In this document: positions 8,175-17,013 of the stretch, piece by piece
Layout of the letters: each line of letters opens with the position of its first letter
Numbering within the stretch: the stretch's first letter is position 1
Assembly (NCBI GenBank): GCA_963697525.1
Contig: OY969087.1
Location: forward strand, 124,001 to 188,000
Length of the DNA stretch: 64,000 nucleotides
Source: Bradymonas sp963697525
Lineage (GTDB): Bacteria; Myxococcota_A; Bradymonadia; Bradymonadales; Bradymonadaceae
Direction: 5' to 3'
The notes under the pieces: generated by a model
The model's database searches: none
What the model was told of the DNA's origin: nothing
Seen by the model: only the letters and a program-made list of their open reading frames with translations
Program-made: the position numbers and the translations under genes

Positions 8175-9875
8175 TCAGTTGCCGTAGAAAGCGCGCTCGA
8201 GACGCAGGCAGGCCGTACCGCTGCCGTTGCCGCATGCTTGGGCGAGGTTGAGCATCCGCTCGACGATGTAGCAGGATCGGTCATTGCCGAGCACACACGC
8301 CTTGCGTAGGTATTTGAAACCAACGCTCGGGTTGCGCTTCATGCCCTCGCCACGCAGTCGCATCATCCCATACTGGCCGCAAAAGTACGCATCTTTTTGA
8401 TGCCGACATAAACCCAGCGAGAGATACGCGGCCCGAGTTCGGTCAGTGACTGGTTCCGAAGCATCGTAGTACAGCCCGACGAGCGCCCGACAGGCATCGG
8501 CTTTGCCCGAGCTACACAGGGGCTCGTAGAACTTGACCGCCCACGTCGAGTTTCGGCGAGCTCCTCTCCCCTCACCGAACATCTGAGCGCCCAATTTGCA
8601 GCTATCAGTGTTGCCGTGTTTGCAGCCCCGCTCCAAGTAGGTGGCTGCCAGCTGCAGATTCACATCGGCACCCGATCCGTCCTTGTATGCGACCGCGGCA
8701 GTATAGCACGAGCCGGCATTGCCTTTGCGACAACGGACCTCCGCCTGGGCCGTTTTCAGACGATCGCAGGCATCCTCAATGGACGCGGTGCAGGCCGTCT
8801 TGTAACGAGATGCGGCCTGCGCGGGATCTCGCTCGACCTCGTCGCCTCGCTGGTAGACCCGGCCAAGTGCGAAACACGCCCGGGCGCTACCGGCATCACA
8901 GCCCTTCCGGGTGAACTTCCGGTACTTGCTCTTGTCCTTCCCGACGCCGAGTCCTTGAGCAAACGCCTGTCCTGCGAGCCGGCAGGCAGCGGCATTGCTG
9001 TCGTCGCACCAACTGACGAGATAACCGAGACCCACACTGGTGCGATGCTCGAGAAACGCGGCGAGGCTTTGGTCATCGTCCTGCTGCACGACCAGGTGCG
9101 CTCCCATTTCGACCGGTAGGCTCACGTCGAGTTGTCGCGAGCACCCGTCGCACGTGACCCGAACCCACGGATCCGAGTAGGGCAACCGGGCCAGCGGTGA
9201 TTGGAGAACGTCCAGGGATACCTGGCCCCTGTCAGGCGGTGTTGACAACTTGTCCCATGTCTCCCCCCGTCCGACGGAGAAGACGGTCGATCTGGCGGGA
9301 TCCCGTTTACATTCGTACGGCCGCACGTTGGTGACCTCATCGACGGGCGGGATCTGCTGCGTACCGTCAATGGCCGTGACGTAGTCGTATGAGGCCGATC
9401 CTACGGTGAGCAGTCCGGCCACGAGAGACGTGGCACCGATGGCGAACAGCTGCTCCCCGGTGTCGTAGGCTCCCTCCTGTGCGGGCGTTCCCAGTGGTCG
9501 CGATTCGCCCTCATTGATGCGCCCACTGCCGTCGACCATCATGTAGGATCCCGCTCCAGTGGCGACGACACCACCAATAGCGGTCCACCAGTAGCTCGAC
9601 GGAAGTTCACGCGTCGTCTCCTTTGAGCGCGCATACGTGGTGACCGTGCGATCCTCGCAATCCTCGACGGCCTCCCCGGAGATGACCAGGCGACCATCTT
9701 GGAATTCGGCCGCTGGTTCGATGCGCTTCTCGACAACGACCTTGTTGACCACCGTGTTGGTGGGCGTGCGATGGATCTCGCTGGTTTGCTTGATTTGACC
9801 AGTAAGATGGTAGCATCCACTCAAGCAGGTAGTGCAGGCGAGGACCGCGCTGATACTGACGATGCGGGACTTCAT
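8175..9875 (-). CDS. Sel1-repeat lipoprotein
   Basis: The 566-residue product has a lipoprotein signal (SAVLACTTCLSGC, lipid-modified Cys about residue 21), a beta-rich middle region with a GGVVATGAGSYMMVD hydrophobic stretch at about 110, and from about residue 270 a run of Sel1-like repeats. Recognisable repeat cores include GCDAGSARACFALGRVYQRG, GNAGSCYTAAVAYKDGSG and GCKHGNTDSCKLGAQMFGEG, each with the Cys pair common in delta-group Sel1 lipoproteins. Such solenoids mediate protein-protein contacts in the envelope. ATG at 9875 lies 4 nt from the stop of the upstream lipoprotein gene, so the two are coupled. The exact partner is unknown. Confidence 0.85.
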   Translation of the reverse strand: MKSRIVSISAVLACTTCLSGCYHLTGQIKQTSEIHRTPTNTVVNKVVVEKRIEPAAEFQDGRLVISGEAVEDCEDRTVTTYARSKETTRELPSSYWWTAIGGVVATGAGSYMMVDGSGRINEGESRPLGTPAQEGAYDTGEQLFAIGATSLVAGLLTVGSASYDYVTAIDGTQQIPPVDEVTNVRPYECKRDPARSTVFSVGRGETWDKLSTPPDRGQVSLDVLQSPLARLPYSDPWVRVTCDGCSRQLDVSLPVEMGAHLVVQQDDDQSLAAFLEHRTSVGLGYLVSWCDDSNAAACRLAGQAFAQGLGVGKDKSKYRKFTRKGCDAGSARACFALGRVYQRGDEVERDPAQAASRYKTACTASIEDACDRLKTAQAEVRCRKGNAGSCYTAAVAYKDGSGADVNLQLAATYLERGCKHGNTDSCKLGAQMFGEGRGARRNSTWAVKFYEPLCSSGKADACRALVGLYYDASEPVTDRTRAAYLSLGLCRHQKDAYFCGQYGMMRLRGEGMKRNPSVGFKYLRKACVLGNDRSCYIVERMLNLAQACGNGSGTACLRLERAFYGN

Positions 9876-9879
9876 GAGT

Positions 9880-11124
9880 TCACTCTTGGATTTCGACCGA
9901 AAAAGTATCGCTGGAGGATGTCCCGGTTGTCGCGTCCTCGAACGTCGCCTCGAAGTTGGCCTCGCCGGTAGGAACGTCGCCAGCGACCTTGATTCCGAAG
10001 CGCAGCAAGGACGCTGACGTCTTTTCGCCGGGATCGAAGTCCGACTGCGTGGTGCACTCGCAATACTCATCGCTGTACGAGCAGTCGCTCATGATCGCGT
10101 AGCCCGACGAGCACGGATGCCAGCCTCCTGGCTGGGGATCGACGACGCTCACACCGTCAGTCAGCGAGGTCACGCGAGCCCTCACGTCCGAGACCTTCGT
10201 TGCGCCGGTGTTCCGGGCGAACATGTCGACCACGGCTTCTTCGCCAGGGCTGATGCGTCCATCGGAATTGGTTTCGTATTCGACGCTCGTCGAATCCACC
10301 TCCATGCGCGTCTGCGAATGGACTACCTCCAGCTCAAAACTGTCGTCGCCGGCCGCGTCTCCCGCTGGCGTCTGAAAAGACACGTCAAACGGCAGCGTGG
10401 AGACATCTGCATCGTCGCGAAGCCGAAAGGCGAAACTGAGGATCGTGCCCGAGGTTACGTCACCGGGATCCAGGCGCGCGACAGTCTGAAAGGAACAACT
10501 GCACGCGCCGGCTTGGCCATCGCAGCCGTCGACAATCGCGTAGCCCGAGGCGCACTTGGGGTTCATTCGCACGTCCATCAAAGTAATGGCGGTCGCCGAG
10601 GGCACGACCGACGCAGCGCCAATACCCACCGTCTCTCTCGAAAGGTTCTTGGCAGTGAGCTCAACGGCGACCTCTTCGCCAGGGCTGATACGCCCATCGG
10701 CGTTGGTGTCGTAGACGACGTTGGCCGAGTCAACGACCACCCCGGCACCGGCGGCGCTAAGGTATCGATCGGCACCCCAGCACACGTTTATGGAACTGGT
10801 GGGATCCTGTTGGCAGCTCAGATCCCCGGAGCAATCTGCCGAGGACTCGCAAAGTTTCGTGCACGTCTTCCCGTACTGCGTCTCCACACACTCGCCCTGC
10901 GCGCAGGGATCCCTGTCGCAGCGCACCGTGCAGACACCGGAGCCATCGCCGAGGTTGAGGCATCGCGTTCCGTGCGGGCAGTCGAATTCTCCTGAGCATG
11001 CCCCTCCCACCTCGCCGGAGAAGCAGCCGAGAGCACTTACGGACCACAGGATCGCGATGCCCAGGATGCATAGGAGCCGCCGTTCCAGCAGCGGTGGAGG
11101 TTCTGCATACTCACCACCCGTCAT
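9880..11124 (-). CDS. Cys-rich lipoprotein with two SPGEE-type repeat modules
   Basis: The 414-residue protein has a signal peptide ending in a lipobox (VSALGC, about residue 34), then a Cys-rich EGF-like segment (CPHGTRCLNLGDGSGVC, CVETQYGKTCTKLC), then two homologous modules each opening with DTNADGRISPGEE or ETNSDGRISPGEE. The Asp/Asn-rich DxNxDGxI loops resemble calcium-binding (dockerin/EF-hand-like) loops, and the following segments look like beta-sandwich (CARDB-like) domains. It would be surface- or periplasm-exposed and Ca-stabilised, which is inference. The ATG overlaps the preceding gene's TAA by one base and follows GGAGAAGAAG. This domain style is common in deltaproteobacterial secreted proteins. 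Confidence 0.8.
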   Translation of the reverse strand: MTGGEYAEPPPLLERRLLCILGIAILWSVSALGCFSGEVGGACSGEFDCPHGTRCLNLGDGSGVCTVRCDRDPCAQGECVETQYGKTCTKLCESSADCSGDLSCQQDPTSSINVCWGADRYLSAAGAGVVVDSANVVYDTNADGRISPGEEVAVELTAKNLSRETVGIGAASVVPSATAITLMDVRMNPKCASGYAIVDGCDGQAGACSCSFQTVARLDPGDVTSGTILSFAFRLRDDADVSTLPFDVSFQTPAGDAAGDDSFELEVVHSQTRMEVDSTSVEYETNSDGRISPGEEAVVDMFARNTGATKVSDVRARVTSLTDGVSVVDPQPGGWHPCSSGYAIMSDCSYSDEYCECTTQSDFDPGEKTSASLLRFGIKVAGDVPTGEANFEATFEDATTGTSSSDTFSVEIQE

Positions 11125-12128
11125 TACTTCTTCTCCCCATCACGCTGCTTGTACGGCCTCAGCTTCGCCAACTTCGTCGACTTCGCGGCCTCGGCATCTT
11201 TGTGGATCCCCTTGAGACCAACCTCCCAGACCTCGAGTGTCTTGCGGCTCTTGAATTTCCAGTTGCTCTCGTCGCACTTTGCCTCGATGGACGAGACATC
11301 AGCCTTGGGGATTCCGGAGACCGTCGTGATCCCGAGGGCAATTTCGGTCTTGCCGTCACCGTCGATGTCATCAACGACCTGCACATCGCCGGTTCGTTTG
11401 AAATCTCCCTCGAAGTGACATGAGCCAGTGTTGTCGTGGAACGTGGTGAGCTCCTCGCCACTCAGCTTTCCGTTCTCGACGTAGTTGGTCGCCAAATGCG
11501 TTGTCGACGACCCTCCGCCCGATTCGGTCCAAGGGCAAAGCAGCAAGTCGCGGCTCGGCCCGTGGACCGGTGTGCAATTGCGTGCGCTTGTGGCGTCGAC
11601 ATACTTGAGCATTTTCCAACCGTGATCGGACTTGCGGCGGAGTACGACGACGGAGTCCATAAAATTGAACCCAGCCCCACATCCGCTGGTGGCGAGGATC
11701 GCCTCCGCATGTCCGTCTCCCGAAAAGTCGCCGACGTAGCCACCATGAGCACGCAGTTTGCCGCCGGGATCAGAACTCCCCTTCGGACAAAAGCTGCACT
11801 CTGCCACATGATGGGTCCCCGACCGGTCTTTCACGTCCTCCACGCGCACGTCCTTACCGCAGACGCCTCGGAGGTACTCGACCAGGGCCTCGCCGCCGCC
11901 AATCCGCCGAAGCTTCGTCTTCTTTTTCGGCGCGGCCGTCGTATTCTTCTTGGCCATCTTTTTCTGCGCCGCCTTCTTGTGGTCCATCTTGATGAACTGC
12001 TCAGGACCACCGTAGGGATCGAAGTCCCCAAGATCCTGGGCCGTGGCAGACATCGGCCACAGAACGATGAGCATTGCTATCGGCAGCAGGTGTCGCACAG
12101 GCGCCCTCCATAACTTCACGGGTTCCAT
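11124..12128 (-). CDS. Secreted FG-GAP/VCBS-like protein of unknown function
   Basis: About 334 residues with an N-terminal Sec signal (WRAPVRHLLPIAMLIVLWP, then SATA-Q). A Lys-rich linker (KKAAQKKMAKKN) follows, then a soluble domain with several GDFSGDGHAEAIL and DDIDGDGKTEIALG elements, the calcium-binding loop signature of FG-GAP/VCBS-type beta-propeller repeats. Several conserved Cys (GVCGKD, CSFCPKG, SGCGAGF) suggest disulfides. ATG at 12128 is chosen to begin just before the signal; ATG at 12152 is also possible. It is the first gene of the operon with two lipoprotein genes, suggesting a shared envelope complex. Confidence 0.7.
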   Translation of the reverse strand: MEPVKLWRAPVRHLLPIAMLIVLWPMSATAQDLGDFDPYGGPEQFIKMDHKKAAQKKMAKKNTTAAPKKKTKLRRIGGGEALVEYLRGVCGKDVRVEDVKDRSGTHHVAECSFCPKGSSDPGGKLRAHGGYVGDFSGDGHAEAILATSGCGAGFNFMDSVVVLRRKSDHGWKMLKYVDATSARNCTPVHGPSRDLLLCPWTESGGGSSTTHLATNYVENGKLSGEELTTFHDNTGSCHFEGDFKRTGDVQVVDDIDGDGKTEIALGITTVSGIPKADVSSIEAKCDESNWKFKSRKTLEVWEVGLKGIHKDAEAAKSTKLAKLRPYKQRDGEKK

Positions 12129-12202
12129 GAGGCGCTTTGGGGCGACCGACATCGTCTTAAACGGCAGCTCCACACGGATGGAGGCCCCGAAGCATTGCGT
12201 AG

Positions 12203-12231
12203 TGTAGTACACATCTTGTGTACTGTAGTAC
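12203..12231. promoter_or_regulatory. Palindromic operator between divergent genes
   Basis: GTACACA (12207-12213) and TGTGTAC (12217-12223) form a perfect 7-bp inverted repeat around TCT, and TGTAGTAC occurs twice as direct repeats (12203-12210 and 12224-12231). The arrangement lies upstream of both the leftward secreted-protein operon and the rightward XRE gene. It resembles the paired operators of small autoregulating XRE/controller proteins, and the 80-aa XRE product is the natural ligand. That assignment is inference. Confidence 0.6.
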
Positions 12232-12294
12232 GCCAAATGACGTCAAGGCCCAGCCTAGCCTTTTCTTCGCGCAACCGATGCGAGGAGAAGCTGG

Positions 12295-12537
12295 ATGCCT
12301 GAAAAAACGAAGAGTGGCTGTCAAGAATTGGTGCGCCGAAACGTGCGCCGGCTACGCACCGAGAAGGGGTGGTCGCAGCATACGCTCGCCGTGGAGGCGA
12401 ACATCACGCGCGCCTACCTGGGAAGGCTGGAGGCGAGGGGGCGGAATCTCACGCTCGACACCATCTGCGCACTCGCCGAGGCGCTCGATGTCGATCCTCG
12501 CGAGCTTTTCCGCCCGCCACAGGAGTGGGAAGGGTAG
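12295..12537 (+). CDS. XRE-family HTH regulator (controller-protein-like)
   Basis: An 80-residue single-domain helix-turn-helix protein: RNVRRLRTEKGWSQHTLAVE, then ITRAYLGRLEARGRNLTLDT, then ALAEALDVDPRELF, the standard five-helix XRE/Cro fold. ATG follows GAGGAG with 7-nt spacing. Its size resembles restriction-modification controller proteins and other autoregulators. No restriction-modification pair is adjacent, so its target is more likely the palindrome just upstream and the divergent operon. The family call is secure, the regulon inferred. Confidence 0.88.
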   Translation: MPEKTKSGCQELVRRNVRRLRTEKGWSQHTLAVEANITRAYLGRLEARGRNLTLDTICALAEALDVDPRELFRPPQEWEG

Positions 12538-12672
12538 CACAGCATCAAACGGAGGCGCGGTGATCGGCTTGTGTCGCCTTGACACAGAACTACTGGTCAT
12601 CGGCACACGCACCCCATGGATCTCCTGCAACTGCCCGCTTGCCTCGCGCTCGCCCCGAAGGGGCTTACGGGG

Positions 12673-12894
12673 CTATTCTTCGTCTGTCTGCTGTGCACCC
12701 TCGTCAACAACTGGGCGGGACGGCGGTGAACTGCTGGCAGCGTCGTTGTCACCTCCGAGCCCATTACCCAGCACGTAGTACCGTGAACCGAGACGTGTGA
12801 CGTTGATTTCGCCGCGGCTCGCCAGCCGCCAGCCACGCTGGTAGTTCAGGCCGACCAATTCGCACCATTCCGGCAGGGGCGTGAGTTTTTGCAT
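12673..12894 (-). CDS. AlpA/excisionase-like small DNA-binding protein
   Basis: A 73-residue protein starting MQKLTPLPEWCELVGLNYQR, a winged-helix MerR-like excisionase/AlpA pattern (Leu-rich first helix, then WRLASRGEINVTRLGSRYYV where a wing precedes Tyr-Tyr-Val), with an acidic Ser/Pro-rich tail. Start ATG 12894 is fixed by GAGGAG 6 nt upstream; the frame is open further upstream without such a site. AlpA-like proteins act as recombination directionality factors or regulators next to integrases. The recombinase here is 5 kb away, so a partnership is possible but not shown. Confidence 0.7.
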   Translation of the reverse strand: MQKLTPLPEWCELVGLNYQRGWRLASRGEINVTRLGSRYYVLGNGLGGDNDAASSSPPSRPVVDEGAQQTDEE

Positions 12895-12916
12895 CGCGAT
12901 CTCCTCGATCATCGGA

Positions 12917-12953
12917 AACTGTTTGTCCACCTTTCGTTTCGTACAAAACAGTT
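12917..12953. promoter_or_regulatory. Inverted repeat upstream of the AlpA-like gene
   Basis: AACTGTTT (12917-12924) and AAACAGTT (12946-12953) are perfect 8-bp arms 21 bp apart, extended imperfectly by flanking GG/CC and GT/AC. It lies 23 bp before the AlpA-like start in its transcription direction. An autoregulatory operator is plausible. Confidence 0.5.
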
Positions 12954-13279
12954 ACCGATACGAAGTCTCTCCTTTCGGCACCGACGCTCTCCCCCGCACT
13001 CGTGCGCCACAGGCCGGCGCTTTGGTGCGTCCTTCGTCCTCTGCCGTCCCCTCGTCGCCCGTTTCGGAGAACGGCGCGCCCTACGCGCTTCTTGCGCCTA
13101 CTCCGCCTAAATCTCGGCGAGTTTCAAAAAATCTCAGAAAGTTTTGTAAAAAGTGGTCTCCCGGTCGGTACAGTACGCGGAGGCCGGGGTATACCCTGCG
13201 CCACGCCGTGGGACGGCGTCGCAGATCCGCCTCCACCAAGGAAGTTGTTCGAACAAGATTCCCGCAGTGGAGAAAGACA

Positions 13280-14773
13280 ATGGAAGCACCTACCTGGGTT
13301 CAGGATGCCGCCGCAGCTCACAGCGATCATCTCGTCGGAGCAATCAGGCACAAGTTCAACGAGTACTGCTGGGTACTCGCGATCGAAGGTCCGAATGAGC
13401 GCAAGTTTCTCAGCGTCAGCGGAAGGACGACGCCCGAGACCAAGTGGCTCGAATGGGCCGATGCGTATGCGTGGGCGAACTGCCATGGCCCCGAGCACTT
13501 GCAGACGTTTCTTGGCTACTCGGATGAGCCGACCGTTCACGTTGATGCAGACGCTGATCAAGCCGCGCGCGACGCGCACGAGTGCAGTGAACGTGAAGAG
13601 GTCGACATCTCCCGCCAAGGCGAGGCCATAGACGGCGAGGAAGCGGCCGACGCTGGCTCCCTACCCGAATACCAGCCGCACGAACTCTGTCGACTCGTCC
13701 CGCGCATGCATCCAGATGACTTCGAGGCGCTCAAGCTCAGCCTGCAGCGCAGCGGCGGACTCGGCGACTCGAAGATCGTTCTTTTCGAGGACCAGATCCT
13801 CGACGGACGACACCGCTACGAGGCGTGCGTGGCTCTCGACCTTCCGCTTACGCCGGAGGATTTCGAGGAGTTCCAAGGCACCTACGAGGACGCGCGAACG
13901 CACGTCCAGCAGAAGCTCACGCACCGAAGCCTCAACACGGTCGAAAAAGCGGCGGTTGCCGTCGAGCTGTTCCTGCCGGAGGAGCGAACCAACGCGCATG
14001 CCCGCCGCAAGGTGGGTGGGGAGCTTCGGGAAGATCTTCCCACTGGTCGGGCGACGGCGCGCGCAGGCAACCGGGTCGGAGTCTCGCGCAAGGCCATTGA
14101 AGATGTCGAAAGGATCAAGGACGAAGCTCCCCATGTTTTCGAGGACATTCAGAAGGGTCGCCATAATTCCGTGGCCCAGGCAAAGAGGGCGGCGAAGGTC
14201 GAGGCCGACGTCTATCTCGAGGCCCGCGAGGTGTGGTTGGCCCAGCCGCCGTCGGAACGAGACTGGGATGACGCCATCGCCGAGGTGCGGCCCGAGGATC
14301 CGGTCGGGGCCAACGACTCCGACGTCGATCCGGTCGAAGATACCGAGGGCAACCTACCGGCAGAGGCGGCGACGGAGGAACATGCCGAGGAAGCTCGACC
14401 GAACTCCGAGACGGAAGGCTCCGCACACACCTTGGAGACCGCGACGGCGCCTAACCAAGACGAAGATCGCGGCACCGGCGACAATTCCGACGACGTCACC
14501 GCGAAGGACGCCGAGGCTAACGCCGTATCCAACAGGGCGCGAACGCTGGACGAGGAGGCCAAGAACCCGGCGGACTCTCCGAGTGTCTCCGAATCCCCAC
14601 AGCCGACTTCGGTCGCCCCGACGGTGCTCGACGCCATCGGAACGCTGGTTGCGTTCGCGCATGACCTCCCGGCCCTGGCCACCGAGCATGGCATTCGTGA
14701 GGACCGACTCACGACCTTCCAGCAGGTCCTCGTCGAACTCCGCGACAACTATCTTGACACATACCGCAGCTGA
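13280..14773 (+). CDS. ParB-like protein (ParB/Srx domain), no ParA partner
   Basis: The 497-residue protein has an N-terminal domain of unknown family (to about 125). A ParB-type nuclease/CTPase-like domain follows (ELCRLVPRMHPDDFEALKLS, then DQILDGRHRYEACVAL, where GRHR matches the ParB GxxR box), then a DNA-binding helical region (RATARAGNRVGVSRKAIEDV). The acidic low-complexity linker (about 300-440) and a final helical segment are unusual. ATG follows GGAGAAA. No ParA lies beside it, so a role in plasmid-type partition is doubtful. Many orphan ParB-fold proteins in islands are transcription factors or nucleases. A 58-bp piece of its 3' end recurs at 16793-16850. Confidence 0.8.
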   Translation: MEAPTWVQDAAAAHSDHLVGAIRHKFNEYCWVLAIEGPNERKFLSVSGRTTPETKWLEWADAYAWANCHGPEHLQTFLGYSDEPTVHVDADADQAARDAHECSEREEVDISRQGEAIDGEEAADAGSLPEYQPHELCRLVPRMHPDDFEALKLSLQRSGGLGDSKIVLFEDQILDGRHRYEACVALDLPLTPEDFEEFQGTYEDARTHVQQKLTHRSLNTVEKAAVAVELFLPEERTNAHARRKVGGELREDLPTGRATARAGNRVGVSRKAIEDVERIKDEAPHVFEDIQKGRHNSVAQAKRAAKVEADVYLEAREVWLAQPPSERDWDDAIAEVRPEDPVGANDSDVDPVEDTEGNLPAEAATEEHAEEARPNSETEGSAHTLETATAPNQDEDRGTGDNSDDVTAKDAEANAVSNRARTLDEEAKNPADSPSVSESPQPTSVAPTVLDAIGTLVAFAHDLPALATEHGIREDRLTTFQQVLVELRDNYLDTYRS

Positions 14774-14815
14774 CCCCTGAGGCTTCAGGGGCGCGAGGAC
14801 GAGGAGTCCTCGCGC
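14774..14815 (+). terminator. Double hairpin after parB-like gene
   Basis: Starting at the base after the TGA, CCCCTGA-GGCT-TCAGGGG (14774-14791) is directly followed by GCGCGAGGAC-GAGGA-GTCCTCGCGC (14791-14815), both perfect. There is no strong T run, so these are tandem hairpins likely to terminate transcription or protect mRNA ends. Confidence 0.7.
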
Positions 14816-15580
14816 CTCTCGACATCCCTCCAATCTCGAGTTTGCCCGGTGATACGGTTGCATCACACGGCCGACCGGAGCATCATGGTCAGCATAGGTC
14901 GATTCCCGACATCTACTTGGAGGACTCGTCCTGCGTGGCCCCCATCCCGCCAGTATAACCCGCGAACCGCACAGGTTGTCGAGATGAAGCCTCGGGACGA
15001 AACCCTTGGACCGCGATACACTACGCCCGTGCGAGCTGTACGGCATGACAACCCTCGGCAAGCTCAGACGCTTGGATCCCCCAGGGCCTGCATCGCGGTT
15101 GGTACAGCGTAAATAAGAGCCCGTGGGTGGTGCCGCAAAAGACCGGGAGCCGGTGACCCGGCCCTCACGTACGATGACGATCCGTTTGAGTCGGCGGCTC
15201 TGCTGGAAGCCGCTGAACAAAATTCTACGAACTGGCCCTCACAGGAAGAAAGCAGGCCGAGCAGTGCGCCGGCCAATCCCGTAGCCAGCCCCTCCAATGT
15301 ATTCTCCAAAACCACTTTCTTGTCGATCTTAGTTCTTCGCAATAGGCGGTTGTGAGCAAGTTTAGCCAACGATCAAACGCTGGCCTAAAACTCAAAAATC
15401 CTCCTGTCGAAACCACGAGTATTGGCCGTTCGCGGGATTGCGAGGCCGATGGGCGCTTCGGTAGTGGTAGTTCAGGTAAATCTCGGAGAGCGACGTTAGA
15501 ATTGAGCACATGGACAGCCACGGCGAGACCCAATACTGTCTGCGTACTGCTGCAGTCCTCGAACCTTAAGGGGAAAACCC
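14816..15580. other. Intergenic stretch upstream of the TIR gene
   Basis: About 765 bp without a supported gene. Open frames on both strands have poor composition and no ribosome-binding sites. The TIR gene's promoter should lie in its right end. Together with the parB fragment beyond the TIR gene it suggests that this stretch entered with, or was rearranged around, the TIR gene. Confidence 0.5.
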
Positions 15581-16657
15581 ATGTCGAAGATCTTCGTCAG
15601 TCACGCCAGTAAAGACGCGCCAGTTTCCACTGCATTCGTCCAGCAGATTCTGGAGGGTGCTCTCGGATTCCCCCACAGTAGGATTTGCCACACGAGTTCC
15701 CCTGGTACGATTCCAATCGGCAGAGACATTCCTCCATTTCTTCGCGATGAACTCGACAATGCAGACCTGGTGATCCTGCTCCTGTCGCCAAATTTCGCCG
15801 CGAGCCCGTTTTGCATGGCGGAACTCGGCGCCGCGTGGGTGCAACGCACAGCATTCCCTCTCCTGATACCGCCACAAGGCTACAACGACCTTGAGGGCGT
15901 CTTCGAAGTCACACAGGCAGCGAAACTCAACGACCCGACGGCTCTCGATGAGCTGCGGGACCGAATCATCCAAGAGTTCGATTTCGAGCATAAGAGGACT
16001 TCACGGTGGAACGCTGAGCGAGACCTCTTTCTCGAACACGTGGACACACTTATTGCCAAACTGCCTCGGCCTGACCGTGTATCGCGCCAACAATATGCAA
16101 CGCTTCAATCTCAGCTCTACGATGCTCGAGAGGCCGTTAACGAAATGACTCGGGAACTCAAGGAAAAGGATGCCCTTATAGAGAAGCTCAGGGAAGCGAA
16201 GGATCGCGACGAGGTCCGCGAGGTACTGGCTGAGTCTTTGGATGACTGGGAGAAGTTCGGCGAAATGGTTGCTGACGCTCGGGAACTCCTCGAGGGTCTT
16301 CAAAAGGCCACTCGAGAGGCTCTCTTCCATAAACTCCACTCTGGGGATGGTTTCTCGCCTGCCAACGATCGTCGCTCCGCTACTTGGCAGTCCTATTGGG
16401 AGGATGTCGAAGCCGCCGATGTCAAAAACGAGGTCTCGATTGACCACGATCGCAAACTGGTCTTTGCCAACATGGACAAGCTACGCGTCAAAAAGGCTTT
16501 TGAGAGCCTCAAATCCCTCGAAGAATGGATACTACATGTCGATGAGGGTGCGAGCGAGGAATTCTGGGACTCCTATATTGAGAGGTACGGCCGCAAACCG
16601 AATCTCAACGACCGCGACTTCTGGGACGAGCACTTGGAAAATGGTGGGTCGTGGTAA
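15581..16657 (+). CDS. TIR-domain protein with C-terminal coiled coil
   Basis: The 358-residue protein starts with a bacterial TIR domain: KIFVSHASKDAPVSTAFVQQ (first strand and BB-loop region), NADLVILLLSPNFAASPFCM and CMAELGAAWVQ, the helix carrying the catalytic Glu of NAD-cleaving TIRs. Residues about 160-240 are a predicted coiled coil (QLYDAREAVNEMTRELKEKD...), and the rest is a unique acidic C-terminal domain. ATG follows AAGGGG by 8 nt. TIR proteins act in abortive antiphage defence through NAD depletion, usually activated by a partner or by oligomerisation. Here no partner is adjacent, so self-sensing through the C-terminal domain is inferred. It may have entered as a solitary insert next to parB. 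Confidence 0.88.
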   Translation: MSKIFVSHASKDAPVSTAFVQQILEGALGFPHSRICHTSSPGTIPIGRDIPPFLRDELDNADLVILLLSPNFAASPFCMAELGAAWVQRTAFPLLIPPQGYNDLEGVFEVTQAAKLNDPTALDELRDRIIQEFDFEHKRTSRWNAERDLFLEHVDTLIAKLPRPDRVSRQQYATLQSQLYDAREAVNEMTRELKEKDALIEKLREAKDRDEVREVLAESLDDWEKFGEMVADARELLEGLQKATREALFHKLHSGDGFSPANDRRSATWQSYWEDVEAADVKNEVSIDHDRKLVFANMDKLRVKKAFESLKSLEEWILHVDEGASEEFWDSYIERYGRKPNLNDRDFWDEHLENGGSW

Positions 16658-16792
16658 CACGACTGCCTCGCCAGAGCGTCAGTTCCTCCGGTGATCAGCT
16701 TGTGGTCCGAGAAGACTACGCGCCTCGCGACGTCGGGACCGAAGTCCCCTCACCGCCAGCGTCAGCAACCTCGGCGCTAGAAGCGCCTGACT

Positions 16793-16850
16793 ACCGAGCA
16801 TGGAATTCGCAAGGACCGACTCACAACCTTCCAGCAGGTCCTCGTCGAAC
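16793..16850 (+). repeat. Duplicated 3' segment of the parB-like gene
   Basis: Bases 16793-16850 match 14681-14738 inside the parB-like gene at 54 of 58 positions, then diverge. It lies 136 bp after the TIR stop and is not in an obvious gene. The duplication brackets the TIR gene, which suggests insertion between copies or deletion of a second ParB-like gene, leaving this tail. Confidence 0.85.
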
Positions 16851-16919
16851 CGACATGCACTCCTAGAGCGAAATGGCTCCGGCTCAACAGGCCGCACTGA
16901 CCACAGCGCCAAGAAGTCC

Positions 16920-16978
16920 TTGACCGTACGCCATCCGGGCTTACCTTAACGTGCATCATTCCACATCACGGGTGGAAT
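16920..16978 (+). promoter_or_regulatory. Possible promoter and palindrome before the YodC-like gene
   Basis: TTGACC at 16920-16925 and TACCTT at 16942-16947 have 16-bp spacing, and a perfect inverted repeat ATTCCAC/GTGGAAT (16958-16964/16972-16978, 7-bp spacer) follows. Together they resemble a sigma70-type promoter with a downstream operator controlling the two small genes that follow. Moderate support only. Confidence 0.4.
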
Positions 16979-17013
16979 CTGAGGAATCAAATCATGAGGT
17001 TACGGAGTGATGT

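Noticed and set aside
13280..14773. Plasmid partition locus
   Set aside because: No ParA-like ATPase and no clear parS array near the ParB-like gene.
14354..15220. Long minus-strand ORF over the parB end and downstream gap
   Set aside because: It is antisense to the parB-like gene, has Arg/Ser-rich shadow composition and no ribosome-binding site.
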